Shown: piece by piece, positions 36,815-44,931 of the stretch | Layout of the letters: the number at the start of each line of letters is the position of its first letter | Position numbering within the stretch: the stretch's first letter is position 1 | Assembly (NCBI GenBank): GCA_032595685.2 | Contig: CP159373.1 | Span: forward strand, 4,999,821 to 5,063,820 | Direction of reading: 5' to 3' | DNA: 64,000 bases | DNA from: Candidatus Electrothrix aestuarii | GTDB lineage: Bacteria > Desulfobacterota > Desulfobulbia > Desulfobulbales > Desulfobulbaceae | Program-made: the position numbers and the translations under genes | Notes under the pieces: generated by a model | Told to the model about the DNA's origin: nothing | The model's input: only the letters and a program-made list of their open reading frames with translations | Database searches by the model: none

Positions 36815-37732
36815 ATGGGGGCGAGTGCGTTACGATACAACGAGCCGCATCATGAGGTAGCCGTCGCCTATGGTGAGCGGCGAGTCCCAAGGCGGCACAC
36901 CACCCAATTGAAAAAGATGAAATACAATAGGGATTCATTAAGATTCGCGACGCAGGCGGAAGGAAGACTCCCGTCCCTATATTTTGAATCGGGAGAGAAA
37001 ATTCGAAGGTTAAGGCAGCAACACAAGGGGGGGCCGCTGATCGACCGCAAGTCGCACGGAACTAAACATTATTTTTTTTCAACCGAGAGGGAATATATGG
37101 AGTTTTATATGGCAGCGAAAGAAGGAAGGAGAATAGACAATTCGTCAGCCAAAACGGATCCATTCACAGGAGCGTGGCACATAGAGTATAATCCAACCAC
37201 CAAAACGCCCCCCCACAGATCTGGTGGAAGGGTTATAGAGTTAGAAGATTTAAAAACCTATTATACAGATGAGGATCTGAGACACATGGCCAAGGGAATT
37301 AAGGACTGGGAGAAGGGAAAGATAAGGGAAAACAAAATGGACAAGAAAGGCCTAAGGATGAGACAAAGGGGTGGGGAGTTTGAAGAAGAGAAGGCCCATT
37401 GGGGATCGAAGGGGATTGACGAGGGAAGCGAGGCGGCCCCGGGTGCCCGATTGCTACTTCGATCTTATTTAAGGGGGAGGCTCACCGGCCGTGACGTAGG
37501 TGCCGCGAATTCATATCGCGCTTTATTACAGGCGAGGGCTACCGGCGTCTGGGATATCAAGATGCGGCATCTATACCAATTAGTGACCGATGGCGTGGAA
37601 GATTACATGAAGATGAGTAAGAGGTCGGCCAATATGAGAAAGTATTTTAAAAAGACCCGACAGATGATTCTTGGAGAGTTGAAAATTGATATTTTTAGTA
37701 AAGAATGGGATCCAGCATTATTCACAATTTAG
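36281..37732 (+). CDS. eCIS effector: DUF4157 head with unrecognised tail
   Basis: A 483-residue cargo candidate. Residues 1 to about 178 are nearly identical to the other effector's head, including HEAWHVVQQ at 141-149. The tail of about 300 residues is unrelated: KHYFFSTEREYMEFYMAAKEGRR, a KTYYTDEDLRHMAKGIKDWEKGK helix and a charged C-terminal helical region ending KEWDPALFTI. No known toxin motif is recognised. Codon use changes after the head (more A/T and AGG/AGA). It begins 27 bp after the ATPase stop with GGAGGAGGG upstream, so it is expressed with the eCIS genes. Toxic activity is inferred from architecture only. Confidence 0.75.
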   Translation: MSEYKEKDQKSGMVTGLTGVAQRKKRGRARGFAFEDNRPETAQLRGAFPLNPSNEAGRPVLQAKGFNEEKQLKSPEPVQKQENKTGLPDDLKAGVENLSGLAMDDVRVSYNSEKPAQLNAHAYTQGTEIHVAPGQEKHLPHEAWHVVQQKEGRVRPTVQMKAGVAVNDDVGLEREADVMGASALRYNEPHHEVAVAYGERRVPRRHTTQLKKMKYNRDSLRFATQAEGRLPSLYFESGEKIRRLRQQHKGGPLIDRKSHGTKHYFFSTEREYMEFYMAAKEGRRIDNSSAKTDPFTGAWHIEYNPTTKTPPHRSGGRVIELEDLKTYYTDEDLRHMAKGIKDWEKGKIRENKMDKKGLRMRQRGGEFEEEKAHWGSKGIDEGSEAAPGARLLLRSYLRGRLTGRDVGAANSYRALLQARATGVWDIKMRHLYQLVTDGVEDYMKMSKRSANMRKYFKKTRQMILGELKIDIFSKEWDPALFTI

Positions 37733-37754
37733 GAATCAATGGGGTTAAATCAAT

Positions 37755-37856
37755 GGGGTCAGACTCGATTGATCTTTCAATCCCCTCCTGTCAGCCACTC
37801 TCCCAACACCCTCAGGCGCCTTGCTCATAAAGCTCAGGAAAGCAACCAACCCAGCC
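37755..37856 (+). repeat. Effector-downstream repeat, copy 2 (with family B core)
   Basis: Starts with GGGGTCAGACTCGATTGATC, then CAGCCACTCTCCCAACACCC, then a CATAAAG-CTCAGG block and ACCAACCCAGCC. The same blocks in the same order occur at 13120-13210 on the other strand, after effector 1. Confidence 0.85.
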
Positions 37857-37998
37857 CTTCCTCGGAAGGGCTGCCACACACCTATTCAATTGTCCACAAC
37901 AAATACCCCAAACCCCATAAAACCGCAACCACTAAACAGGGGACAGACCCCGATTGATCCCTCCACCCCCCCAATCCCCCCACCCCTTTTCGCTGGAA

Positions 37999-38027
37999 TT
38001 GACAAGACGTACCAAGTTTGGTACATT
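37999..38027 (+). promoter_or_regulatory. Promoter and palindromic operator of the higBA-like module
   Basis: -35 TTGACA (37999-38004), 17-bp spacer, -10 TACATT (38022-38027). A palindrome GTACCAA-GT-TTGGTAC (38009-38024) overlaps the -10, as expected for autorepression by the antitoxin. The predicted transcript would start at about the ATG (38034), so the toxin mRNA is probably leaderless. Confidence 0.8.
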
Positions 38028-38033
38028 ATTCGT

Positions 38034-38384
38034 ATGAGTATTCCTACGAAAGCATTGTCGGCTATTTTTTACAAGCAGTTAACTGGTGCTGAACCTGTTC
38101 GTGAATGGTTGCTTTCTCTCACGCTAGAAGAGAGGAAGGCTATTGGTGGAGATATAATGTCGGTAGAATATGGGTGGCCAATTGGAATGCCGACAGTTAA
38201 GAGTCTTGGTAAAGGTCTGTGGGAGGTTAGATCCACATTGCCTACGAAAATTGCTCGCGTTTTCTTTTGTATTAAAGGGAGTGAAATGATTTTGCTTCAT
38301 GGGATAATAAAGAAAAGTCAAAAGGCGCCGAAGAAAGAACTAGATTTAGCGATTAAGCGGATGAAAGCAATAGGGAGTAAATAA
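38034..38384 (+). CDS. HigB/RelE-type toxin (phage Gp49-like family)
   Basis: A 116-residue predicted ribosome-dependent mRNA endonuclease. It has the family pattern AIFYKQLTGAEPVREWLLSLTLEERKAIGGDI, then GLWEVRST, ARVFFCI and MILLHGIIKKSQKAPKKEL at the C-terminus. The ATG at 38034 is only 7 nt after the -10 box, with no ribosome site, so a leaderless mRNA is likely. Its stop overlaps the start of the antitoxin (TAATG). Toxin-first order is the norm for higBA. Confidence 0.9.
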   Translation: MSIPTKALSAIFYKQLTGAEPVREWLLSLTLEERKAIGGDIMSVEYGWPIGMPTVKSLGKGLWEVRSTLPTKIARVFFCIKGSEMILLHGIIKKSQKAPKKELDLAIKRMKAIGSK

Positions 38385-38671
38385 TGAAAAAAACGAATAA
38401 ACATTATGGAACTTCATTTGATAACTTTTTAGAAGAAGAAGGAATCTTTCATGAAGTTGAAGCAATAGCGATCAAGAAATATTTTGCAGCTATGGTTGAG
38501 AAAAAAATGGTTGAAGATTCGATTACTAAATCGAAATTGGCTGAATTGATGCATACGAGCAGGTCGGCAGTCAACAGGCTATTAGATCCTAATAATGATT
38601 CGATTACTTTAAAGACAATGGAAAATGCGGCAAAGGTAATTGGGAAAAAGATTAGATTAGAGTTGATCTAG
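38384..38671 (+). CDS. HigA-type XRE antitoxin
   Basis: A 95-residue DNA-binding antitoxin with a helix-turn-helix: ITKSKLAELMHTSRSAVNRLLDPNNDSITLKTMENAAKVIGKKI. It neutralises the adjacent toxin and probably binds the palindrome at 38009-38024. The N-terminal region (FDNFLEEEGI) should contact the toxin. Translationally coupled to the toxin by a TAATG overlap. Confidence 0.9.
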   Translation: MKKTNKHYGTSFDNFLEEEGIFHEVEAIAIKKYFAAMVEKKMVEDSITKSKLAELMHTSRSAVNRLLDPNNDSITLKTMENAAKVIGKKIRLELI

Positions 38672-38780
38672 TAGACCACCATACCCTGATGGAGGTAAAC
38701 AGGGGGCAGCCATACCCCCAAAAAAAACCGCAACAATAATCCCCTCACTCCTCCTCCAAAATACCCCCCAATCGGAAAAA

Positions 38781-38846
38781 GGGGACAGATTTATTTTTTA
38801 ATCGGCATTTGACGGAGCAACAAAGAATAAAAATAAATCTGTCCCC
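38781..38846. repeat. Repeat family A, inverted pair
   Basis: GGGGACAGATTTATTTTTTA and its inverse AAAATAAATCTGTCCCC form a hairpin with T5 after it, between the first and second toxin-antitoxin modules. Confidence 0.9.
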
Positions 38847-38869
38847 TTTTTGTGTATGTTGTTTTCCCT

Positions 38870-38907
38870 TTGACAGTCAGTCAGCTTGTAATTATAATGT
38901 AATTACA
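38870..38907 (+). promoter_or_regulatory. Promoter and palindromic operator of the mazEF-like module
   Basis: -35 TTGACA (38870-38875), 17-bp spacer and a consensus -10 TATAAT (38893-38898). The palindrome TGTAATTA-n5-TAATTACA (38887-38907) spans the -10 and is a good autoregulatory site. Confidence 0.85.
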
Positions 38908-38929
38908 TAAATTGCAAAAGGAGAACAGT

Positions 38930-39184
38930 ATGACAACATTAATCAGAGTAGGAAACTCCCAAGGAGTGCGGATTCCGAAGGCTCTTATCGAACAGGCACA
39001 TTTAAGTAATAAAGAGCTGGTCTTTCAGGTGGTCGATGACGGTTTGTTAATTCGACCGGTGAAACGACGACGGCAGGGGTGGAAGGAACAATTTGATAGT
39101 GCTCTTCTATCCCGAGAACAGGACAGTGCTGATCAGGAGTGGCTGGACGCCCCTCTCTCAGCTGACGAGGACTGGGAATGGTGA
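38930..39184 (+). CDS. MazE/AbrB-type antitoxin
   Basis: An 84-residue swapped-hairpin AbrB-fold antitoxin: MTTLIRVGNSQGVRIPKALIEQAHL is the classic DNA-binding start, and the acidic tail (SADQEWLDAPLSADEDWEW) is the part that would bind and block the toxin. AAAAGGAG is well placed before the ATG. The gene overlaps the toxin start by 7 bp, so production is coupled. Confidence 0.93.
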   Translation: MTTLIRVGNSQGVRIPKALIEQAHLSNKELVFQVVDDGLLIRPVKRRRQGWKEQFDSALLSREQDSADQEWLDAPLSADEDWEW

Positions 39185-39507
39185 ACAAGACCGTTCACAG
39201 ATTTGATATTTGGCTGGTTCAATTAGACCCGACCCAAGGTTCCGAAATCAGAAAAACCAGACCCTGTGTTGTTCTTTCACCTGATGAAATGGCAGCATTA
39301 AAAACAGCCATTATTGCTCCCATGACGTCAAAGGGATTCAACTTCCCGACCAGAATTCAATGCACATTTCAAGGGAAAGAAGGATTGATTGTGTTAGACC
39401 AAATGAGAGCTGTAGATAAAACCAGGCTCATAAAAAAAATGGGCATGATTACCAAGAGCACACAGGGAAAAATAATCAACTGCCTGCAGGAACTTTTTTC
39501 GTTCTAA
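39178..39507 (+). CDS. MazF/PemK-type endoribonuclease toxin
   Basis: A 109-residue toxin of the CcdB/PemK fold. HRFDIWLVQLDPTQGSEIRKTRPCVVLS is the typical first half, with the catalytic arginine region (KTRP), followed by IIAPMTS, and the conserved VLDQMRAVDKTRL. It cuts specific RNA sequences when MazE is degraded. It starts at ATG inside the end of the antitoxin gene. Confidence 0.95.
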   Translation: MVNKTVHRFDIWLVQLDPTQGSEIRKTRPCVVLSPDEMAALKTAIIAPMTSKGFNFPTRIQCTFQGKEGLIVLDQMRAVDKTRLIKKMGMITKSTQGKIINCLQELFSF

Positions 39508-39527
39508 CATGATCAATGGGGGCAAAT

Positions 39528-39545
39528 GGGGTCAGACTCGATTGA
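39528..39545 (+). repeat. Repeat family B copy
   Basis: GGGGTCAGACTCGATTGA, alone, between the second and third toxin-antitoxin modules. Confidence 0.85.
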
Positions 39546-39581
39546 TTTATCCCTATCGATCTTGCTAAAGTTTAATACCAC

Positions 39582-39610
39582 TTGACAACAAGTAGCCTAT
39601 AGGCTACAGA
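39582..39610 (+). promoter_or_regulatory. Promoter and palindromic operator of the third toxin-antitoxin module
   Basis: -35 TTGACA (39582-39587), 17-bp spacer, weak -10 TACAGA (39605-39610). A perfect 16-bp palindrome, GTAGCCTATAGGCTAC (39592-39607), overlaps the -10. The GTG start at 39616 leaves no room for a leader. Confidence 0.7.
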
Positions 39611-39615
39611 TAGTC

Positions 39616-39921
39616 GTGATCTATGAGATAGAAACAACAGCAGCTTTCGACAAGTGGTTAAAAAAGCTACGCGACCGCAAAGCAGTCCTCGCCGTCGCCG
39701 CTCGTCTTGACCGTGCGAGACTCGGCAACTTCGGCGATGTCAAATCAGTCGGAAGCGAAATCAACGAAATGCGTATATTCGCCGGACCTGGCTACCGCTT
39801 GTATTACGTGATCCGTGACGGACGAATTATTCTCCTGCTCTGCGGCGGAAACAAATCGACCCAGGATAGAGATATAAGGAAAGCAAAAGATATGGTTAAA
39901 AAACTGGGGGAAGAATCATGA
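39616..39921 (+). CDS. RelE/HigB-type addiction-module killer protein
   Basis: A 101-residue RelE-superfamily toxin: YEIETTAAFDKWLKKLRDRKAVLAVAARLDRARLGNFGDVKSVG, then INEMRIFAGPGYRLYYV and the C-terminal ILLLCGGNKSTQDRDIRKAKDM, all signatures of the short killer-protein family. It starts with GTG; an ATG at 39623 is out of frame. The antitoxin follows with a 4-bp overlap. Confidence 0.92.
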   Translation: MIYEIETTAAFDKWLKKLRDRKAVLAVAARLDRARLGNFGDVKSVGSEINEMRIFAGPGYRLYYVIRDGRIILLLCGGNKSTQDRDIRKAKDMVKKLGEES

Positions 39922-40196
39922 CAATTACAACCAAACCCTACAACCCGTTCGATTATCTGGAAACAAAGGAAGAGGTCAACGAGTATTTAAACAACGCATA
40001 TATGGATGATGATCCCAAGGTCTTTCTTGTTGCCTTAGGGTATCTTGCAAAGAAACAGGGAATGACCAAGGTGGCAAAGAAAGCCGGACTTAATCGTGAG
40101 AGCCTGTACAGGGCACTGGCAGGAGAAGGAAACCCGAGATTCACCACAATCAACAAGGTGATTAAGGCGTTGGGATGCAGACTGGCTATTGCCTGA
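39918..40196 (+). CDS. Addiction-module antidote protein (XRE-type)
   Basis: A 92-residue partner of the preceding toxin. N-terminal PYNPFDYLETKEEVNEYLNNAYMDDDPKVFLVALGYLAKKQGMTKVAKKAGLNRESLYRALAGEGNP contains the HTH; NPRFTTINKVIKALGCRLAI ends it. This is the usual architecture of this antidote family. It probably represses its own operon through the palindrome at 39592-39607. Confidence 0.93.
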   Translation: MTITTKPYNPFDYLETKEEVNEYLNNAYMDDDPKVFLVALGYLAKKQGMTKVAKKAGLNRESLYRALAGEGNPRFTTINKVIKALGCRLAIA

Positions 40197-40220
40197 TCAA
40201 GGGAAAAAAGGGAAGAAAAA

Positions 40221-41072
40221 ATGTGCCGACTTAACCCAAGGATAGATTTTGTCTTCAAAAAACTCTTTGGAACAGAAGAAAACAAAGATGTGCTAATTGA
40301 CTTTATCAACGCCTTTGTTAGTGAAGAAGATCACGTCCGAGATATTGTCATAAAAAATCCATATAATGAAAAGGAATTTCTCGACGATAAGCTCAGTATC
40401 CTTGATATCAAAGCACAAGATAGCAGCGGCACCTGGTTTAACATAGAAATGCAAATGATCGACCAGGACTATTATGCCAAAAGAGCATTATATTACTGGT
40501 CAAGGCTCTATGTCAGCCAACTGAGCACCGGGGTCAATTACGACAAACTGGAAAAAACCATAGGCATTAATATCCTCAATTTTAACTACTTAGAGGAGGA
40601 TGAATATCATAATGTCTACAAATTGCTCAATGTCAAATCGGGGAAGGAGCTCATACGACAACTCGAAATACATTTTGTTGAACTCGAAAAATACGATGAG
40701 AACATTTCTAATGTTATGGACAGGTGGGTTAATTTCTTAAAAAAAGCAGGCGAGTATACCAAAACAGATATGCCGACCAAGCTCAAAGAAGTCCCTACCA
40801 TCCTCAAGGCTATAGACGCCTTGGACAACATGCGGCTCAGCGCCAGAGAACGAGAACAGTTTGAAGCACGACTCAAATGGCTCCGGGATGAAAAAGCGGC
40901 GATTATGTCAGCGGAACGACGGGGAGTAGAATTAGGAGTAGAATTAGGAGAAGAACAAATAACCCGTCAGGTGGTGAAGAATGCTCATAACAACGGACTT
41001 GATATCCCAATGATAAAAAACTTAGTAGGGCTTTCGGAAGAAGAAATCAAAAAAATCATTGAGACGATCTAG
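40221..41072 (+). CDS. Rpn-family PD-(D/E)XK nuclease / putative transposase
   Basis: A 283-residue protein of the recombination-promoting nuclease family: NPRIDFVFKKLFGTEENKDVLIDFINAF at the N-terminus, then the PD-(D/E)XK core with LDIKAQDSSGTWFNIEMQM (Asp, then ExQ) and YYAKRALYYWSRLY. The C-terminal part repeats a short GVELGVELGEEQ and ends in a helix-turn motif. Rpn proteins cut DNA and stimulate RecA-independent recombination; a phage-defence role has been proposed. It lies 24 bp after a toxin-antitoxin module and 6 bp before a family A repeat. Confidence 0.92.
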   Translation: MCRLNPRIDFVFKKLFGTEENKDVLIDFINAFVSEEDHVRDIVIKNPYNEKEFLDDKLSILDIKAQDSSGTWFNIEMQMIDQDYYAKRALYYWSRLYVSQLSTGVNYDKLEKTIGINILNFNYLEEDEYHNVYKLLNVKSGKELIRQLEIHFVELEKYDENISNVMDRWVNFLKKAGEYTKTDMPTKLKEVPTILKAIDALDNMRLSAREREQFEARLKWLRDEKAAIMSAERRGVELGVELGEEQITRQVVKNAHNNGLDIPMIKNLVGLSEEEIKKIIETI

Positions 41073-41077
41073 AAAAA

Positions 41078-41149
41078 GGCGACCGATTTATTTTTTGTAC
41101 ACATACTCATTTTATCGTCAAACATTGAATGAAAAATAAATCTGTCCCC
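41078..41149. repeat. Repeat family A, inverted pair overlapping the tape-measure start
   Basis: Left arm GGCGACCGATTTATTTTTT is a slightly changed family A core; the right arm AAAAATAAATCTGTCCCC (41132-41149) lies within the first codons of the next gene. Confidence 0.85.
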
Positions 41150-44100
41150 TTTTCTACACACCTGATCCACACCCAGACCTTCAACATCCACTTCTCCGAC
41201 CAGGAACAAGCCGAGATCGAGCAGGATAACGGCCTGACCGACTTCATCAAAGATCGCCTTCTCCAGATCGTGGATGAGGTGTTCAGCGATTGCTGCCCGG
41301 ACCAGACCATCATCTCTCTGGATACCCTGGAACTCGACTTGGGCACCATCCCCTCCCAAGGCTACCGGGATGAGATGGAGCATCGTCTGCGGCGGGAGCT
41401 CACCAAGCTCCTCAAAAATAAAATCAACCAGCTTCCGAAAACAGCACAGGGAGGAGAACGAAAACTCACTGCACACCAAGGACGCCTAGAGGTCATACGG
41501 TATTTTTTAGCAAACGGCCATCTCCCCTGGACCGTGGCTTCCGAGGCTGACCCTTTGGAGAGCCGTCTCCGCAACCTCCTGGACGAATCCCCTGATGCCC
41601 TGCTTTCCCTGCTCACCAGCCTGCAAGGCCCAGACACAGCCCTCCGACGGCTGGTGCAGCAATTCCCCCCAGATCTGGTCAAGCGGATACAGAACCTTGC
41701 AGCGGCAGGCACGACCGGACAACAGCGCAAACTCACGCAACGGGTGAAAGAACTCTCTGAAGTTGCGAAAATCGACATTTCCTCTTCCAATGAAAAGGAG
41801 CAACGTTTTCTCCGCCTGCTCCAACAGGCCCTGTTTGCAAATCGGCTCGACCCTCTCCGCCGAAATTGGCTGGAACTTCTCCGTAAGCAGCCACAACGCC
41901 TGCATGAAGAAATCATCAAACATGGACAGCAGCTTGAAGTACGACGGCACATCGCCCGTACCTTCCCCGATCCTATGTTTGCGGACCTGCTCCGGCTCCT
42001 GGAACCCAGCGAACATGCCTTTCTCGAAGAGGTCGTCTTCCGCCCTACCCTGCCGCCCAGAACAGAAGAAGGCGCCAGCAACGATGCGACCGAGGAAAAA
42101 CAACGCCTCCTGGAATTCACCCTGACCTATCTCCTCACCAAGCGGGGCAGCCATTTTAACAAGAAAGCCTATCTGACCTCTGTGCTCCATCGCATGGCGG
42201 CCCATGATAACGTGGAGACCAGCTCGGTCCTTCAGTCCATCTCCACCGCCCTGGCTGCTATCCCCAGCCAAAGCAAGGTCCAGCAGGAGATCCTCCAGTT
42301 GCTTCGGGAAATCCAGGAGAGCGAAGACTTGGGTGCAAATTCGGCTGTCAGCCCGCAACAGGTACAGGAAAGCCAGGAAAAAGGTGCTCACAAAAAAAAT
42401 GAAGAGAGTTTATTCAGAACGCTGCTGTACAAGGCCTTTTATGAACATTTCCCTGCACGGCTTCGACAGCAATGGCAGCAATTACTGAAAAGCCATCCAC
42501 ATCTACTGCTTCAGGAACTGCGGCGACACGGGCAGGCTGCTGCGGTTCGGCACCGGATCGCCTTGAAATTCAACGATTCCATGTTTGCGGATCTCCTCCA
42601 TTTGCTGGAGCCCACGCAATCTGATTTTCTTGCTGAGGTTGTATTTCATTCCGCCCTGACGAGCAGGAAGGAACAGGAGCCAGCAGGTCATGACCAACGA
42701 GTGCGCGAATTCACCCTGGCCTATCTCCTGACGGAGCGGGGCAGTCAGTTCAACAAAAACTCCTACCTGGCCTCCCTCCTGACCAGGATGGCGGCCCATG
42801 ACAATCTCGATTTCACCGAACTGGTGTTCTCCCTCCACAGCACGCTTTCCTCCAGCAGGCAGCATGGCACGCCTATCCAAAAGGAAATACTCCATTTCCT
42901 CAGCGAATTGCAGAGCGATGAAGGCGACCATCTGCTTGCACCAAATCAGGAAGAGATATCCCTCCTCCGCAGGCAGGAAAAGTATGAATGGCTGGCCGAA
43001 CGACTCAGCGGAAAAAAAGGGCTGAGCACCGAGGACGTCGCACTCTTTTCCCGTCTCCTCCAGGAACTCCTCACCCTGCACCCTGCCCTGCTCCAGCGCC
43101 TGTTCGAGGAATGCAGCGACACTGGCCTGGGCCGTTTTTTTACCAAAGCCCCGTTGGAAGCCCTGCCAGCACTGAGCGCAGCCTTCATCGGCTTGACAAC
43201 CCGGAAGCAAGAAGGGAGAGGAGCAGAATTCCTCCACGCTGCGGAACACTTTGCTGGTCAAGCGAAATCATCTCGCACCTACTACCGCTTGCTGGTGGAA
43301 AAACTACGGACAAAGGAGGCGATTGATTTCGAAGAAATCATCACGGCGGACCAACCGAAGGTTGACCGAAGAGTTGAAGAAAAACAGCAGCCAGAGCAAC
43401 AAGATTCCTCTGGCACTCCCTCAGATTCTGGTACGAGTACGACCCCGCATCCGGCATTGACCCGGCTGCTCATCCTGCTCAGGCAACGGGGCGTCCATAG
43501 GGAGCTTATCCGGGCAACAGAACGAAATGCCACCCGAGCTGGCGACCTAGATGCCTTTTGCGAGCTGATCCTGGCCTGCCTGGAGCATGACCTGCCCATT
43601 GACTTTGAAGAGATCATCGAACAGAGCAAGAAGGAAAAAGGACAGGTCAAAGAACCACCCGCATCCGCACCCCCGGATGAGGACAGGGAAAGCCAGGCAG
43701 CGCAACAGGAGCCAGAAGCCATCTCCCTGCCGCCAGCCTTGGCTGGAATCGGGTCAGGTGTTCGTTTATCCCAGGCCGAGAAGCAGCTCATCCGGCTCCT
43801 CTACCAGAAGCATCTTAATCAGGCCCAAGAAAGAGAGCTGGCTGAGCTTATCAGGGACCTGCTGGATAAGAGCCCGGCCCGACTCCGTTTCCTGCTGGAA
43901 AGCGGCCTGGCCGCAAGAGCAGAGCAGGCAGAGCGCCTGGCAGCTATTCTGCCGGAATCACAGATGTCCCGGATCTTTCTCCTCCTCCGCCCGAGGGACT
44001 TCCTCCGCATCCACCAACAGGCGGAGCAGCTTGCCCTGGCCTGTAGCACAGGCCCCTTTGGGGTAAGCACGGCAAAAATCCAAGGACTAAAAAGACAATT

Positions 44101-44920
44101 TCTCAGCAGCTATGTCCTGCTTCCCAGTCTGGGACAGAAAGACTTTCTCCTTGCTTTTCTTGAATTTCTTCAGATACACTTAAACACATCAGGCCGAAGG
44201 AACTTTCTTAGGGATATGCAGCAGGCAGTTCTGGAGCAGGAAGGGCAGCCCGAACAGAGGAAGGAGCTTACGTCCATCCTGGCCAAGGAACTGGGAAAAA
44301 GCCAGCCCACAGCCTCGATGGATACGGATCATGGAAACGATATAGGGATGCTGGAGGAGAAACCACCCCACCATCCCCCTGTCAACCAACCCGAAACGCC
44401 GCCGGAAGAAGCCTTTACCGAGGGGATTTATCTGGAAAACAGTGGGATGGTTCTGGTCGCCACCTATCTACCCCGCCTATTCACGATGTTAGGCCTGCTG
44501 GAGAAATCGGAGTTTACGGATTCAGAGGCCGCAGAGCGGGCCGTACATCTGCTCCAATACTTGGTGGAAGAACGCTGTGACCGCCCGGAATACCTGCTGG
44601 TACTGAACAAGATCCTCTGTGGGCTGGAACCGGACCAACCCCTCGTTCGGGAAATCACCATGAGCGATACGGAACGCCAGACCATTGACGGGCTCCTGGC
44701 TGCGGTGATCCAGCATTGGGGGGCCTTGGGCAGAACCTCGGTGGCGGGCCTCCGGGAGGCCTTCCTCCAACGCGGGGGCACGGTGCGGCTGCAGGACGAT
44801 GCCTGGCATCTTGAGGTGGAAGAAAAGGCCTATGATATGCTGCTGGATCGGCTACCCTGGAGTTATTCTCTGATTAAACTGCCGTGGATGAAACGGGCCC
44901 TCCATGTGCAATGGCGATGA
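41129..44920 (+). CDS. eCIS tape-measure protein (Afp14-like)
   Basis: A 1263-residue, almost all-helical protein. The N-terminal segment HLIHTQTFNIHFSDQEQAEIEQDNGLTDFIKDRLLQIVDEVF, then LDTLELDLGTIP is the signature of eCIS tape-measure proteins. Two long internal repeats, each with FPDPMFADLLRLLEPSE- and RGSHFNKKAYLTSVLHRMAAHDN-type text (about 275-365 and 460-555), and a conserved C-terminus SYSLIKLPWMKRALHVQWR follow. It sets particle length. The ATG is inside a family A repeat, giving the non-native N-terminus MKNKSVPF, with no ribosome site. The gene is separated from the rest of the eCIS genes by the toxin-antitoxin cluster. Confidence 0.85.
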   Translation: MKNKSVPFSTHLIHTQTFNIHFSDQEQAEIEQDNGLTDFIKDRLLQIVDEVFSDCCPDQTIISLDTLELDLGTIPSQGYRDEMEHRLRRELTKLLKNKINQLPKTAQGGERKLTAHQGRLEVIRYFLANGHLPWTVASEADPLESRLRNLLDESPDALLSLLTSLQGPDTALRRLVQQFPPDLVKRIQNLAAAGTTGQQRKLTQRVKELSEVAKIDISSSNEKEQRFLRLLQQALFANRLDPLRRNWLELLRKQPQRLHEEIIKHGQQLEVRRHIARTFPDPMFADLLRLLEPSEHAFLEEVVFRPTLPPRTEEGASNDATEEKQRLLEFTLTYLLTKRGSHFNKKAYLTSVLHRMAAHDNVETSSVLQSISTALAAIPSQSKVQQEILQLLREIQESEDLGANSAVSPQQVQESQEKGAHKKNEESLFRTLLYKAFYEHFPARLRQQWQQLLKSHPHLLLQELRRHGQAAAVRHRIALKFNDSMFADLLHLLEPTQSDFLAEVVFHSALTSRKEQEPAGHDQRVREFTLAYLLTERGSQFNKNSYLASLLTRMAAHDNLDFTELVFSLHSTLSSSRQHGTPIQKEILHFLSELQSDEGDHLLAPNQEEISLLRRQEKYEWLAERLSGKKGLSTEDVALFSRLLQELLTLHPALLQRLFEECSDTGLGRFFTKAPLEALPALSAAFIGLTTRKQEGRGAEFLHAAEHFAGQAKSSRTYYRLLVEKLRTKEAIDFEEIITADQPKVDRRVEEKQQPEQQDSSGTPSDSGTSTTPHPALTRLLILLRQRGVHRELIRATERNATRAGDLDAFCELILACLEHDLPIDFEEIIEQSKKEKGQVKEPPASAPPDEDRESQAAQQEPEAISLPPALAGIGSGVRLSQAEKQLIRLLYQKHLNQAQERELAELIRDLLDKSPARLRFLLESGLAARAEQAERLAAILPESQMSRIFLLLRPRDFLRIHQQAEQLALACSTGPFGVSTAKIQGLKRQFLSSYVLLPSLGQKDFLLAFLEFLQIHLNTSGRRNFLRDMQQAVLEQEGQPEQRKELTSILAKELGKSQPTASMDTDHGNDIGMLEEKPPHHPPVNQPETPPEEAFTEGIYLENSGMVLVATYLPRLFTMLGLLEKSEFTDSEAAERAVHLLQYLVEERCDRPEYLLVLNKILCGLEPDQPLVREITMSDTERQTIDGLLAAVIQHWGALGRTSVAGLREAFLQRGGTVRLQDDAWHLEVEEKAYDMLLDRLPWSYSLIKLPWMKRALHVQWR

Positions 44921-44931
44921 TAAAAAAAAAG

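Larger units (their letters stand above)
37733..38033. other. Intergenic region after effector 2
   Basis: 300 bp with no gene. It holds the effector-downstream repeat (37755-37856), a hybrid repeat GGGGACAGACCCCGATTGAT near 37940, and the promoter/operator of the first toxin-antitoxin module. Confidence 0.6.

Noticed and set aside
41362-43261. Several long minus-strand open frames of about 250-290 codons
   Set aside because: They are antisense to the repetitive tape-measure gene, and their Arg/Ser-rich or low-complexity composition is typical of shadow frames.
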